The notes: a model not told the origin generated them from the sequence alone. DNA of 64,000 nucleotides from Ectopseudomonas mendocina (GCF_007049795.1 NZ_SCFY01000005.1:1-64000); one strand, 5' to 3'. Numbered from the stretch's first letter, positions 21,626-30,239 are shown. Numbers and translations are program-made.

Positions 21626-22535
21626 AGCTGGCATCGCTGTTAAGGCTCTGCTGCAAGGCGCCACGCCCGAGCGCAAACAAGAAATTGAGGACCTATGGGA
21701 TCGCTATGCACCCAAGGTCCACGTAGTCGAAGACGCTCGGGGCGTGAACATCAGCGCCGGCAAGGGTCGCATCCAGTTTGACCACAAGACACTCGAGGCA
21801 ATCTGGCTGCTCGGCTTCAACGGGTGGAGATCTATCGAGACGTACTCTCCAGCGATCATTCTGGCCGGCATCACTGGTGGGGCCCTTGAAGACATACTGC
21901 GCGCGGATGACGAGCTTGCTGCTTTCGAGATGGATTACAGGTCTCGTTCAAATTCCGCCCGATCTATCATCGAAGAGCAAAGCTCTGTTCACACCACTTG
22001 GCCGCAAGATGTGCCTCGCCCTGAAGCCAATAGGGAAACTCTCGGCAGCCATCAAGAAATGGCTGCTTTCGATCTAGTCTGTCTGGCGACCGCCTATGTC
22101 TTTCTTCATGAACTTCGGCACGTGAAATTTCTCAGTGACGGCGACTACCCCGCCGATCGGCGCGAAGAAGAAATTGCATGCGATGTCTGGGCAAGATCGT
22201 TTCTGACCGACAAGGTTGGAATCTATGCCCAGTCTGTTGGCCAATCGTTCACCAGGGTCCTAGATAAGCGATCAATGGGAATCGCCCTCGGTGCAATGAT
22301 CCTGCACGAAATAACCCCGGAAAGCGCTCGGTGGGGAACAGCGGAATACCCGCCCATTACGACACGCATTCAGACAATGATATCCGGCAGCCCGCTCGCC
22401 AAGGAGTCGCACTATTGGCTCTTCACAGCGTGCTTGCTCGTCGGGATGTTTCGACAAGCACACCGACAGCTCCCAACGTACGCGCCGAGCACGAATGAGT
22501 TGGTGGAACAGCTGACAACTAACCTGGTCACGTAG
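21618..22535 (+). CDS. Lit-like (U49) zinc metallopeptidase
   Basis: 305 residues from the ATG at 21618, which repeats the 8-nt overlap seen at the previous junction; an ATG at 21606 is also possible. The peptide FLHELRHVKFLSDGD carries an HExxH zinc site, followed by RREEEIACDVWARSFL, whose Glu/Asp could supply the third ligand. This arrangement resembles peptidase family U49 (phage exclusion protein Lit, which cleaves EF-Tu). Family recall only. Translational coupling to the AbiE pair suggests a three-gene module. Confidence 0.65.
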   Translation: MVEAGIAVKALLQGATPERKQEIEDLWDRYAPKVHVVEDARGVNISAGKGRIQFDHKTLEAIWLLGFNGWRSIETYSPAIILAGITGGALEDILRADDELAAFEMDYRSRSNSARSIIEEQSSVHTTWPQDVPRPEANRETLGSHQEMAAFDLVCLATAYVFLHELRHVKFLSDGDYPADRREEEIACDVWARSFLTDKVGIYAQSVGQSFTRVLDKRSMGIALGAMILHEITPESARWGTAEYPPITTRIQTMISGSPLAKESHYWLFTACLLVGMFRQAHRQLPTYAPSTNELVEQLTTNLVT

Positions 22536-22562
22536 CATCAACCTCTCACTGTCACCGCAGCT

Positions 22563-23000
22563 TCAGTCACCCACTGTAAGTCGAGCTCGCTGCTCATCCC
22601 ACAGCGCTGGCGGATCAACCGCCAGATCAAACAGCGTGACGTGGTTCGGCAATGCGTCGTCCAGGATGGCCGCCACGATGTCGGGTGCCAGCGTGGTCAG
22701 GTTGACCATACGGCTGACGTAGCTGTTGTCGATTCCTTCCCTCGTCGCGATCTCCTTCAAGGACTTCGCCTCTCCTGACTCCAGCATCGCCAGCCAGCGG
22801 TGGCCTCTGGCCAGCGCCAGTTGGATGGAGGTCGGTGCCACATCCCACGGTCTGACCGGGGCGGTTTCGCCGTTCGGCAAGGTGACCAGCTTGCGGCCAC
22901 TACGGCGCTTGATCTGGATCGGAACCGACAGGGTCAGCCGGCCATCACTCGCCTCAACGATGTCCGGCTCGCCAGTTTTCTGGATGCGGATGTCGCTCAT
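22563..23000 (-). CDS. Small HTH protein of recombinase operon
   Basis: 145 residues. A ParB/KorB-like helix-turn-helix is visible at about 78-110 (SLKEIATREGIDNSYVSRMV NLTTLAPDIV). The N-terminal 45 residues form a basic strand-rich region (IQIKRRSGRKLVTLPNG). The start overlaps the recombinase stop by ATGA. It is probably a DNA-binding accessory or directionality factor; I have no characterised homologue in mind. It converges with the Lit-like gene, leaving only 27 bp between them, so the element's left end may lie here or further left. Confidence 0.65.
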   Translation of the reverse strand: MSDIRIQKTGEPDIVEASDGRLTLSVPIQIKRRSGRKLVTLPNGETAPVRPWDVAPTSIQLALARGHRWLAMLESGEAKSLKEIATREGIDNSYVSRMVNLTTLAPDIVAAILDDALPNHVTLFDLAVDPPALWDEQRARLTVGD

Positions 23001-24352
23001 GCCAAGGCCTCCTCAGTTTGCTCGACCGGCTCGGGACGCAGTTCCAGCACCAGCCGTTCGATGCCGTTGGCGCGCAGTCGTACTTCGAGGTCGTTGGGCG
23101 ACACGATCACCTTCTCGACCAGCAATTTCACGATCCGTGTCTGCTCCGCCGGGAACAGTTGATCCCAAATCGCGTCGAGTCGGGTCATGGCCACGGTGAT
23201 CTTGGCTTCGTCCAAGGTCGGGTCGAGCTTGATCGCCTGCGGCAGCATCTCACCCAGGAGATTCGGGGCGCGCAGGATCGCCCGCAGCTGGTCGAGCACC
23301 GCCGATTCGAGTTCTGCGGCGGGCAGTCGCGGCAGACCCGAGGCACCGGCGTGTTCCTTGGCGTCGCGCTGGGGCACGTAGTACCGGTAGCGCCGGCCAT
23401 TCTTCTTGGTGGTGTGCCACGGGGACAGTGCACGGCCGTCGTTGCCGAACACGATGCCCTTGAGCAGATAGGGAACCTTGGCCCGCGTCGTGTTGCCCCG
23501 CACCCGGCCATTCGTCTCCAGGATCGCGTGGACGCTGTCCCACAGTTCGCGACTGATGATCGGCGGGTGTTCGGCCTGGTACCACTGATCCTTGTGCCGC
23601 AACTCGCCAAGGTAAGTCCGGTTGCTCAGGAGCTTGTAGATGTGGCCCTTGTCGATCGGCCTGCCATCGCGGGTCTTGCCGTCTTGCGTGGTCCACGCCT
23701 TCGACGTCACGCCATCCAGTTTCAGTTCCTTGACCAGTGCGGTACTGGAGCCGAGTTCGACGAAGCGCTGGAAGATGTGCCGGATCAGCTTGGCCTCGCG
23801 TTCGTTGGGCACCAGCCGCCGGTTCTCGACGTCGTAGCCCAGCGGCGGCACGCCACCCATCCACATACCCTTGCGCTTGCTGGCCGCGATCTTGTCGCGG
23901 ATGCGCTCGCCGGTGACCTCGCGTTCGAACTGGGCGAAGGACAGCAGGATGTTCAGCATCAGCCGCCCCATCGAGGTCGTCGTGTTGAACTGCTGGGTGA
24001 CCGACACGAACGACACGCCATAGCGTTCGAACACTTCGACCATCTTGGAGAAGTCCGCCAGGCTGCGCGTCAGTCGGTCGATCTTGTAGATGACGACCAC
24101 ATCGATCTTGCCGGCTTCGATGTCCGCCATCATCCGCTGGAGCGCCGGACGTTCCATGTTGCCACCGGAGAAGGCCGGATCGTCGTAATCGTCGGCTACC
24201 GGTATCCAACCTTCGGCGCGCTGGCTGGCGATGTAGGCATGACCGGCATCACGCTGGGCATCGATGGAGTTGTATTCTTGGTCCAGCCCCTCATCGGTGG
24301 ATTTGCGCGTGTAGACCGCGCAGCGCATGCGGCGCTTCAAGACTTCGCTCAT
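22997..24352 (-). CDS. Serine recombinase (prophage integrase)
   Basis: 451 residues. The resolvase/invertase domain (about 9-155) has the nucleophile Ser 18 in YTRKSTDEG, YDDPAFSGGNMERP, VVIYKIDRLTRS and SFAQFEREVTGERI. A recombinase domain (about 170-270, PPLGYDVENRRLVPNE) and a C-terminal zinc-ribbon/coiled region follow; the ribbon Cys residues are not obvious. It is compact for a large serine recombinase. It overlaps both neighbours by ATGA. As the only intact integrase seen, it is the best candidate for integrating the prophage. Confidence 0.9.
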   Translation of the reverse strand: MSEVLKRRMRCAVYTRKSTDEGLDQEYNSIDAQRDAGHAYIASQRAEGWIPVADDYDDPAFSGGNMERPALQRMMADIEAGKIDVVVIYKIDRLTRSLADFSKMVEVFERYGVSFVSVTQQFNTTTSMGRLMLNILLSFAQFEREVTGERIRDKIAASKRKGMWMGGVPPLGYDVENRRLVPNEREAKLIRHIFQRFVELGSSTALVKELKLDGVTSKAWTTQDGKTRDGRPIDKGHIYKLLSNRTYLGELRHKDQWYQAEHPPIISRELWDSVHAILETNGRVRGNTTRAKVPYLLKGIVFGNDGRALSPWHTTKKNGRRYRYYVPQRDAKEHAGASGLPRLPAAELESAVLDQLRAILRAPNLLGEMLPQAIKLDPTLDEAKITVAMTRLDAIWDQLFPAEQTRIVKLLVEKVIVSPNDLEVRLRANGIERLVLELRPEPVEQTEEALA

Positions 24353-24855
24353 CGTCCACCTCTCTTCTTGGTGGCGGGCTTGGTCTTGGCATTGGATGGC
24401 GGCTTGAGGCCAAAGAACAGCGGACCCGACCAGCGCATACCGGTGATTTCGCGGGCGATCATCGAGAGGCTCGGGTACATTCGTCCCTGGAAGTCATACT
24501 GGCCGTCGGCGGTTGCGATCACGCGGTACTCGACGCCTTTGTATTCGCGGACCAGCACCGTGCCTGCGGCCGGACGGTAATCACGGTCGCGTTTTTTCAC
24601 CTTGCCGGTTTCGACCAGAGATTCGATGCGACGCTGGTTGCGATCCAGCAGGTTGGCGTCGACTTTGCGGAACTCCAGCTCTTGCAGCCGGTAGGCAATC
24701 CGGCGTTCGAGGAACTGGCGATTGTGGGTGGGCGTGTCGCCACCGACCAGCTTCTGCCAGAGTGCCCGGATCTCTGCCATCGGCATCTCGGGCAGCCTGG
24801 CAATCTGCGCCGCCAGCGATGGCGGCGTGGAAAATGATGGTGTTTGCATGCTCAT
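24349..24855 (-). CDS. DUF2924 family protein
   Basis: 168 residues. LAAQIARLPEMPMAEIRALW and NRQFLERRIAYRLQELEF at the N-terminus, and LVREYKGVEYRVIATADG and YPSLSMIAREITG at the C-terminus, are typical of DUF2924, a family found with serine recombinases in prophages. The basic tail (KTKPATKKRGGR) suggests DNA contact. It overlaps the recombinase and the small upstream gene by 4 nt each. A copy of the promoter-like repeat (24890-24922) lies 35 nt upstream of its start. Confidence 0.85.
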   Translation of the reverse strand: MSMQTPSFSTPPSLAAQIARLPEMPMAEIRALWQKLVGGDTPTHNRQFLERRIAYRLQELEFRKVDANLLDRNQRRIESLVETGKVKKRDRDYRPAAGTVLVREYKGVEYRVIATADGQYDFQGRMYPSLSMIAREITGMRWSGPLFFGLKPPSNAKTKPATKKRGGR

Positions 24856-25070
24856 TTCGACTCCGTAGTTGTCTTGTTGACGGGGTCTGTATGAACGCGC
24901 TGGTTGCCAGAGAAGCCAAGCTCAAACTCGCTCGCTTCGGCCATGTGTGCGGACTGTTCTGCACCGCCGATACGCAGACGGGCCAGGCCGTTGGCCAGCA
25001 GTGACGCGATTTCGCAGCGACGCTGCTCCGGCGTCATCCGCTCGGGTGGTAGATGGTTGATTTGATGCAT
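24852..25070 (-). CDS. Small protein, first gene of recombinase operon
   Basis: 72 residues (MHQINHLPPERMTPEQRRCE then IASLLANGLARLR). AGAGGA precedes the ATG. The first 35 residues look conserved in style; the last third is translated through the promoter-like repeat and may not matter. It ends in an ATGA overlap with the DUF2924 gene. Function unknown. Confidence 0.65.
   Translation of the reverse strand: MHQINHLPPERMTPEQRRCEIASLLANGLARLRIGGAEQSAHMAEASEFELGFSGNQRVHTDPVNKTTTESK
24888..24923 (-). promoter_or_regulatory. Promoter-like repeat, copy 1
   Basis: Read on the minus strand: TTGGCT, 18 nt ending CAGCGCG, then TTCATA, placed 35 nt before the DUF2924 start codon. The same layout recurs four times at 42.8-44.2 kb. 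It lies inside the coding end of the preceding small gene. Confidence 0.6.
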
Positions 25071-25195
25071 CGGTAGCGGTCCTCTCGGTCAAACTCACAT
25101 GCAGTGAAATTGTCCGGATGGACTGCCGCCGACACCATGAGGGAGTTTCGGAGTCGTGCGAACCGATGCGGGTTTCTGCGAAAAGCAGGTCCCCT

Positions 25196-26410
25196 TTAGT
25201 TCGCCAGATGACGGGCGAGGATGGTCTTCATCAAGGAATTGCCGGGCTGGGTGCTGGCGATCATGTCCCGGATCTGCTCATTGACCTGCTGGGTTGGCAC
25301 AGCAGCGTTCACCGCCGCCTGCGTGACTGCCGAATAAGCATCGAGCACATCAGCGCCGGTGATGTCGTAGCCATGGCCGAGAGAAATCCAGCGCAACGCG
25401 GCGAGACCTGCGGCGAGCGCGAATGCTGGCTGATTCTCGGCGTAGTCACGAGCAGCGCGTGTCAGCGTGCGCGGGTCGGTCGGGCTGCGCGTGGCCAGTC
25501 CGATCGCCGCATTGAACAAACCCGCGTCCTTGGCAGCGGCGAACCACTTGCCTTCGGCGCCAGGCGTGCTGGCTACCAGGTCACGTAGGATCTCTTCCGG
25601 TTGCTTGTGGGGATACTTCTTGGTAATGGCGCGAAACGTCGCCAGGTTCGTTGTGCCCTGATTCGCCTCGATGGCATAGCGGCGGTAGGCCTCGTCGAGC
25701 AAACCGGAGGACAACAGGATGTCCTCGCAGGACTGGGCGATCTGCCAGCCTGGGTCATTAAGGCCGCGCGATTCCTCGGCGTAGCGGATCGCCTCCGCCT
25801 TCTTGCCCATCGCCGACAAGGCTTTCACGCCCCAGCGCCGGTCGTGCCACCATTTGAACCGCGCCTTGTCGATCAGGGTCAGCAAATCGTCATAACGGCC
25901 CGCCGCGAACAGCGCGGACAGACAGGCACTGGTGCCCTTGAAGAATCCATGCCCCGACGCATTCGGGCTCCACACACATTCGACTACTGGCATGAACTCA
26001 TCGGCCCATTGCGAAGCCAACTCTGGCGTCACGCATAACTCGCCCCAGTAGTCGCCCAGCAGTTCGATGTAGGGCATCTCGTCGTCCTGCAAGGCCTGCC
26101 ATAGCCGCTCCAGCCAGCGTTGCCGAATCTTCTGATCGACGTCGGCCTTGATGATGATCGGCACGAGGGTATCGATGGCCTTGTTCACCGCCGAGCCTAG
26201 GGCGCCCGAGGAACTGTCCACCTGTTCCAGCGCCGGGGAGAGCTTTTCCAGCAGGGTGATGGCCCCCTCAGCTGCGAGCACGGGCTCCTTGCGGGCGACC
26301 TGCTTGATCTCCGTGATGGCTTCCTTGATCCGCTGCGCCGGCGTGTCGGAGCGCCAGCCGAAGGCATGCCGGCGAAAACGGGAAGCGAATTGCCACTTGT
26401 GGGCGCTCAT
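25196..26410 (-). CDS. Uncharacterised helical protein
   Basis: 404 residues of unknown family. It is Ala- and Leu-rich with helical-repeat character over about 150-330 (LSALFAAGRYDDLLTLIDKA, AIRYAEESRGLNDPGW, SSGLLDEAYRRYAIEANQG), which looks like TPR-type units. There is no signal peptide or transmembrane segment. It is the last gene of the XRE-ImmA/IrrE leftward operon, 17 bp after the protease gene, which suggests a role in the same immunity or stress circuit. Confidence 0.65.
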   Translation of the reverse strand: MSAHKWQFASRFRRHAFGWRSDTPAQRIKEAITEIKQVARKEPVLAAEGAITLLEKLSPALEQVDSSSGALGSAVNKAIDTLVPIIIKADVDQKIRQRWLERLWQALQDDEMPYIELLGDYWGELCVTPELASQWADEFMPVVECVWSPNASGHGFFKGTSACLSALFAAGRYDDLLTLIDKARFKWWHDRRWGVKALSAMGKKAEAIRYAEESRGLNDPGWQIAQSCEDILLSSGLLDEAYRRYAIEANQGTTNLATFRAITKKYPHKQPEEILRDLVASTPGAEGKWFAAAKDAGLFNAAIGLATRSPTDPRTLTRAARDYAENQPAFALAAGLAALRWISLGHGYDITGADVLDAYSAVTQAAVNAAVPTQQVNEQIRDMIASTQPGNSLMKTILARHLAN

Positions 26411-26427
26411 GATCGATCCACCATGAG

Positions 26428-27339
26428 CTATCGCACCGGGTACTGGCCGTTACGGATGAAGCGGTCGTAAGTGTCTTCCTCCGGTTCCTCATCATCGTGC
26501 CGCGCTCCCTGCCACTCGGCCTCGGGCAGCAATAGCAGTGTCAGCGTGTAGTCGTACTGACCCGCGACGCGCGTCATCTCCGCGACTGGCATGCTGGCAG
26601 GCTCGCGGGCAAACCAGGACTGGGCGCGCCCCGTCCGGTTGTCGCACATGTCAAAGGCGTTGTAGCTGTGCGCCAGCGCATCGTGCGGCAGCTCGATAGT
26701 GTTCTTGCGCGTCGCGAAGTAGGCGCCGGACCTGAGCGCCGCCTTGTTCGACTTGGCCCAGAGCATGTGATCGTCGCGGCTGGCTACCAGTACGGCGCGC
26801 CTTGGAGCGATCTCGGTCCAACGAAGGGCGGCGGCTGTCAACGACACCCCATAGCGGTCAGCGCAGTGGCCGAGCAGATCGAAACTGACCGGTTGACCGT
26901 CCACCTGCCGCCGGAAGTCGTCCAGCGGCATCAGCAAGGTCGAGGCGAACAGATCCGCCTCGGCCTCGATGTCGCGCTCGTTGTTGTCCCCCGTCTCGAT
27001 GTCGTCGTCGCCGCATTCGAACAGGTCCTGCTGGTGGCGGTGCAAGATGTAGTGACCGAATTCATGCGCGATCGTGAAGCGCTTGCGGCCTTCCGACGGG
27101 GTGGCGCTGTTGTAGAGGACCAGCCACTTCGAGCGCGCCTTGTTGGCCTTCAGCAGACCATCAAAACCGTCGAGATCCTCGCCCCGAACCGTGTCGATCG
27201 GCGAGTCTGCAAAACACTGGCGGGAATACTCCAACGCCAGCTCTTCAACCCTGACCGGAAAGCGATCCGCACCGAGAACCGTGTTGAGCATGGACGAGAT
27301 ACGGTTGGCCTCGGCCATGGGCTTTTTTGCGTCCGTCAT
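26428..27339 (-). CDS. ImmA/IrrE family metallopeptidase
   Basis: 303 residues. The zinc site is RFTIAHEFGHYILHRHQ (His 92, Glu 93, His 96), with a second conserved stretch IEAEADLFASTLLMP (Glu near 127) as third ligand. In ICEBs1 and many prophages such proteases cleave the neighbouring XRE repressor to induce excision. The start overlaps the XRE gene by ATGA, supporting that pairing. The C-terminal 120 residues are extra and unassigned. Confidence 0.88.
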   Translation of the reverse strand: MTDAKKPMAEANRISSMLNTVLGADRFPVRVEELALEYSRQCFADSPIDTVRGEDLDGFDGLLKANKARSKWLVLYNSATPSEGRKRFTIAHEFGHYILHRHQQDLFECGDDDIETGDNNERDIEAEADLFASTLLMPLDDFRRQVDGQPVSFDLLGHCADRYGVSLTAAALRWTEIAPRRAVLVASRDDHMLWAKSNKAALRSGAYFATRKNTIELPHDALAHSYNAFDMCDNRTGRAQSWFAREPASMPVAEMTRVAGQYDYTLTLLLLPEAEWQGARHDDEEPEEDTYDRFIRNGQYPVR

Positions 27340-27656
27340 TCATCTTCCCAGGCATCAAGGATCTTGCGGATCTTCTTCTTGTCCGGCTCGGACATGTTCT
27401 TGTACTTACGGAAGAAGGCCTCGTCGAGCACTTCCTCGTCCGGGGTGGTTGCCGACTCGGTCAGCAGGAACTCCGTGGTGACCTCGAGGACGGCGGCAAT
27501 CTTGCCGATCTTCTCGGCGGATGGTTTCGGATCGTCTTTGTTTTCCAGTTCCCAGATGTAGCTCTTGCTGGAGTCGGTCAGTTCGGCCAACTGTTCCAGG
27601 CTGAGCTTCTTTTGCTTCCGCAATGCGCGGATCTTGTCCCCCAGGGGCGATGGCAC
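27336..27656 (-). CDS. XRE-family repressor
   Basis: 106 residues from a GTG at 27656, chosen because TGAGGA sits 8 nt upstream and the product then begins MPSPLGDKIRALRKQKKLSL like its relatives; the frame itself is open to 27899. The helix-turn-helix is QLAELTDSSKSYIWELENK, followed by KIAAVLEVTTEFLL. The acidic/basic C-terminus could be the protease-sensitive or dimer part. It probably represses the divergent promoter at 27725-27754 through the palindrome at 27761-27778. Confidence 0.82.
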   Translation of the reverse strand: MPSPLGDKIRALRKQKKLSLEQLAELTDSSKSYIWELENKDDPKPSAEKIGKIAAVLEVTTEFLLTESATTPDEEVLDEAFFRKYKNMSEPDKKKIRKILDAWEDE

Positions 27657-27724
27657 TGGTATTTCCTCATTTGTTGGCTTCAATCCGAAAATAATACCAC
27701 TGTGCCGAACAATTTCGTACCTGC

Positions 27725-27754
27725 TTGACAAACCCATAACCGCTCCGCGACAAT
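27725..27754 (+). promoter_or_regulatory. Candidate sigma-70 promoter
   Basis: TTGACA (27725-27730), 18 nt, GACAAT (27749-27754), facing the unknown gene at 27861. The palindromic operator begins 6 nt downstream, overlapping the expected start of transcription. Confidence 0.5.
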
Positions 27755-27760
27755 CTGAAT

Positions 27761-27778
27761 CGTTCGGTACACCGAACG
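27761..27778. promoter_or_regulatory. Perfect palindromic operator
   Basis: CGTTCGGTACACCGAACG, two perfect 8-bp arms around AC, in the divergent region between the XRE gene and the gene at 27861. A related half-site (GCCGAAC, 27704-27710) lies nearer the XRE start. It is the likely site of the XRE repressor. Confidence 0.65.
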
Positions 27779-27860
27779 TCATCGGTCTGCACACCCCAAC
27801 AAGAAGAAGGGGCCGTCGAGGCTGATACCAAGCCGATCCGAACCTTTGAGGGGTATGTAG

Positions 27861-29090
27861 ATGAACGATGCAGAAAACCTGAGCAAGCTCCTGGGCCATC
27901 TGCCGCCGGCGGTGTTCCGTGAATTCATGGTGGATGAATTCGGCCTGGCCATGCCGGATGTGGACGCCAAGACGCCCAAGAAAGAACAGCGCGAACAGAT
28001 GGAGGCCGTGCTGTCCGCCCTTGGTGTGGGCGAGCGGCAGCGGGTCGAGGAAGTGGCCGAACGGATCGTGCTGCTGTCAGATGGCGCCGGCCAGGACGTC
28101 ATCGACGGCTTTAAGGACGACATCTTCGATGACGCCGCTCGGGAAGCCTTCGCCGCGATTCCGAACCAGTACGAGCGGGCGCTGTGGCTGCACATCCATG
28201 AACCCGTGATCTTCGAGGAAGCCCTCAACGCCCGACAGGCCGACGTATTCCGGCAAAGCGCCTCCTGCTACTCCGGATTCATGGCACCTGCCAACCTGGC
28301 GGTACTCGACGACGCAGCGGCCAAGGCGGCGTTCCACCAAACCGTCGCCCAGCAACTCGGGTGCTCCGATGACGCGGTCGCGATCCAGATCTTCAAGCGT
28401 CTGCGGCCCGACACGCAGACCGGCGAGGACGTGGATCTGTACCAGATCAGCATCCATCACAACCGCCCACCGGAAATCATCGACTGCGTGCAGGCGAGCG
28501 AATTGGTACCCCAGGAGGTGATCCGGGCGGTGTCTTCGCACATCACTTACGAGCCGGCCAATGGGCACCTGGAGGTGCTGTCGAAGGACACGGCGGGACG
28601 CGAAGCGTTGGCGCGCATTGTGGCGGACACCCTGCTGCAATCGCCCATCACCGGCGAGAAGATCCCGCTCAAGCAATATGACTACCAAAGCCTGGCGGCG
28701 CTGCGAAATTTTGATTTGACCGGCGAGCCGGTCGGGTTCGTCAAGGTCGTCGAGCTCGGTTACGCCGCCGGCAATGGACGGTCGCTCCTGGTGAAGATCT
28801 GGACCAAGGACGTCGATGACATCTACGCGGCCGCCCGGTCGTTGATCGGTCCCGCCTTCGACTTCCGCGATCACCACCTCAACTACGCCAAGCTGTCCAT
28901 CAAGCTGAAAAAGGTCGGCAAGGACCGCGCACGGACGATTACCGTGATCCTGCGCGACGACAACAAGTGCAACATCAAGACCAAGCGGGAAAAGGACCGG
29001 GCGCTGTGCGACCGACTGCTGGCCAAATGGCATCTGGTGAAGGAGATCGGCGATGTCGTCGAAGCCCCTGCAGACGCAGTCGCTGCTTGA
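27861..29090 (+). CDS. Unknown protein, divergent from repressor
   Basis: 409 residues, no recognised family. GGGGTATGTAG precedes the ATG. It is acidic at the N-terminus (MNDAENLSKLLGHLPPAVFR, EQREQMEAVLSALGVGERQR) and basic near the C-terminus (LNYAKLSIKLKKVGKDRART, KCNIKTKREKDRALC). No transmembrane segment or enzyme motif is seen. It overlaps the next gene by 38 nt, so the two are surely co-expressed. It lies behind a repressible promoter in the immunity region, a usual place for accessory (moron) genes. Confidence 0.7.
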   Translation: MNDAENLSKLLGHLPPAVFREFMVDEFGLAMPDVDAKTPKKEQREQMEAVLSALGVGERQRVEEVAERIVLLSDGAGQDVIDGFKDDIFDDAAREAFAAIPNQYERALWLHIHEPVIFEEALNARQADVFRQSASCYSGFMAPANLAVLDDAAAKAAFHQTVAQQLGCSDDAVAIQIFKRLRPDTQTGEDVDLYQISIHHNRPPEIIDCVQASELVPQEVIRAVSSHITYEPANGHLEVLSKDTAGREALARIVADTLLQSPITGEKIPLKQYDYQSLAALRNFDLTGEPVGFVKVVELGYAAGNGRSLLVKIWTKDVDDIYAAARSLIGPAFDFRDHHLNYAKLSIKLKKVGKDRARTITVILRDDNKCNIKTKREKDRALCDRLLAKWHLVKEIGDVVEAPADAVAA

Positions 29091-30057
29091 TCTGATTGAC
29101 CTGTTCGAACGGTCTGGGCAGCCGATTGCCGACGGCGACGGACAGCGGCTTCATGGGGTGCCTGGGTGGGAAGTCTTTGGTCGGACGTCATTGACGCCGA
29201 AGCTGCTGGAGCAGTGGACCGACTGCGTCGGCTACGCCGGGAGCTACCCAGCGCCACTCGGCGATGACCGCGTGCACGTCGACCTGGCGGAGGATGACCA
29301 GCCTGACCGCTATCGATACCGGAGCCCCGAGACTTTTCGATGGAAGTTCGTCCCGGCCACAGAGGTCGCAGTCTTCAGCGTCCGACCGCCGGCAATCCTG
29401 AACGTCGTCTCTGATCTTCTCGGTATCGCGCAGGCCCTGCGAAAAGGGATTGATGCTCCGCTGCTGGACGATACCCTTTGGCATTTGGGGAAGGCACGAA
29501 TCGGACCCGCACTGACAGACGTCTGGCTTGTTCGTGGGTTGGCGCGATCTGTCGAACAGGTGTTTCGGCATTTCAGCCAAACCAGTCTGCCTGATCAGGG
29601 CCTGATCTTGTCGTCGGGCGGTGTCCTGCCGCAGTTTGTCCGGCCGCCGCGTAGCTACCGATTCGCATCGCTACGAGCTGCAATCGTCGACTACGTCGCC
29701 ACGCCGTGCATCGACATGGATCTGTTGCATCGAATACTGGCCGCTCCGCCCGATGGCGCGATCCGCCCCGTGTTGCCGGTGCATTTCGACGAGTACACCA
29801 ACACGCTGACCATCCGCACCAAGACCAAGCCATGGACGATCAAGGGCGAGCGTCAGGCTGCGGCAGTCCGCTACATGTTCGAGCAGGCTATCAACGACAG
29901 GTGGATTCTCCCAGCCGCTGAAATTCTCGGCGCAGCCTATGCCGACAAGAAGACCGCTCGCAGCCAGCGCATGCAGAACCTGTTCAGCGGCAACACGGAG
30001 TGGGAGGACTATATCGACAACCCTGAAAAGGGAAAGTATGGCTTCCGCCGAGATTGA
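29053..30057 (+). CDS. Unknown protein, partner of preceding gene
   Basis: 334 residues, no recognised family. The N-terminal half includes GYAGSYPAPLGDDRVHVDLA and the middle ILSSGGVLPQFVRPPRSYRF. The C-terminal 80 residues (LTIRTKTKPWTIKGERQAAA VRYMFEQAI, then ILGAAYADKKTARSQRMQNL) look like a winged-helix DNA-binding domain. It overlaps the 409-residue gene by 38 nt and ends 28 nt before a terminator, so this pair forms a two-gene transcription unit. Confidence 0.7.
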   Translation: MSSKPLQTQSLLDLIDLFERSGQPIADGDGQRLHGVPGWEVFGRTSLTPKLLEQWTDCVGYAGSYPAPLGDDRVHVDLAEDDQPDRYRYRSPETFRWKFVPATEVAVFSVRPPAILNVVSDLLGIAQALRKGIDAPLLDDTLWHLGKARIGPALTDVWLVRGLARSVEQVFRHFSQTSLPDQGLILSSGGVLPQFVRPPRSYRFASLRAAIVDYVATPCIDMDLLHRILAAPPDGAIRPVLPVHFDEYTNTLTIRTKTKPWTIKGERQAAAVRYMFEQAINDRWILPAAEILGAAYADKKTARSQRMQNLFSGNTEWEDYIDNPEKGKYGFRRD

Positions 30058-30085
30058 CCGGCCACCAGTTGGCAGCACCACGCAC

Positions 30086-30107
30086 AACCGCCTTCGGGCG
30101 GTTTTTT
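30086..30107 (+). terminator. Rho-independent terminator
   Basis: AACCGCC, a TTCG loop and GGCGGTT followed by a T run, 28 nt after the stop of the preceding gene. Confidence 0.85.
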
Positions 30108-30143
30108 GTTTTCTGGGCCTCGTTTTTCCCCGCAGAAGCTGCG

Positions 30144-30164
30144 CCCGTACATCAGCCCGTACAT
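30144..30164. repeat. Direct repeat CCCGTACAT x2
   Basis: Two exact 9-mers start 12 bp apart (30144 and 30156), about 75 nt upstream of the early-operon HTH gene. It may be a regulator site for the early operon; no partner is known. Confidence 0.35.
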
Positions 30165-30239
30165 GGCGGCGGCAGACGCCCGCACAGGCCGACTTCGAAA
30201 CTGACCTCACGAATTCGCAACAACCAGAAGGAGTGCATC

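Noticed and set aside
23018..24580. 520-codon rightward frame over the serine recombinase
   Set aside because: Antisense to a gene with all catalytic motifs; its length reflects high GC at third positions.
24890..24990. Short plus-strand genes beginning MNAL at the promoter-like repeats
   Set aside because: One of the five copies has an in-frame stop right after MNAL-equivalent codons and the peptides diverge after about 12 residues; ribosome binding sites are poor. Kept only as an alternative explanation.
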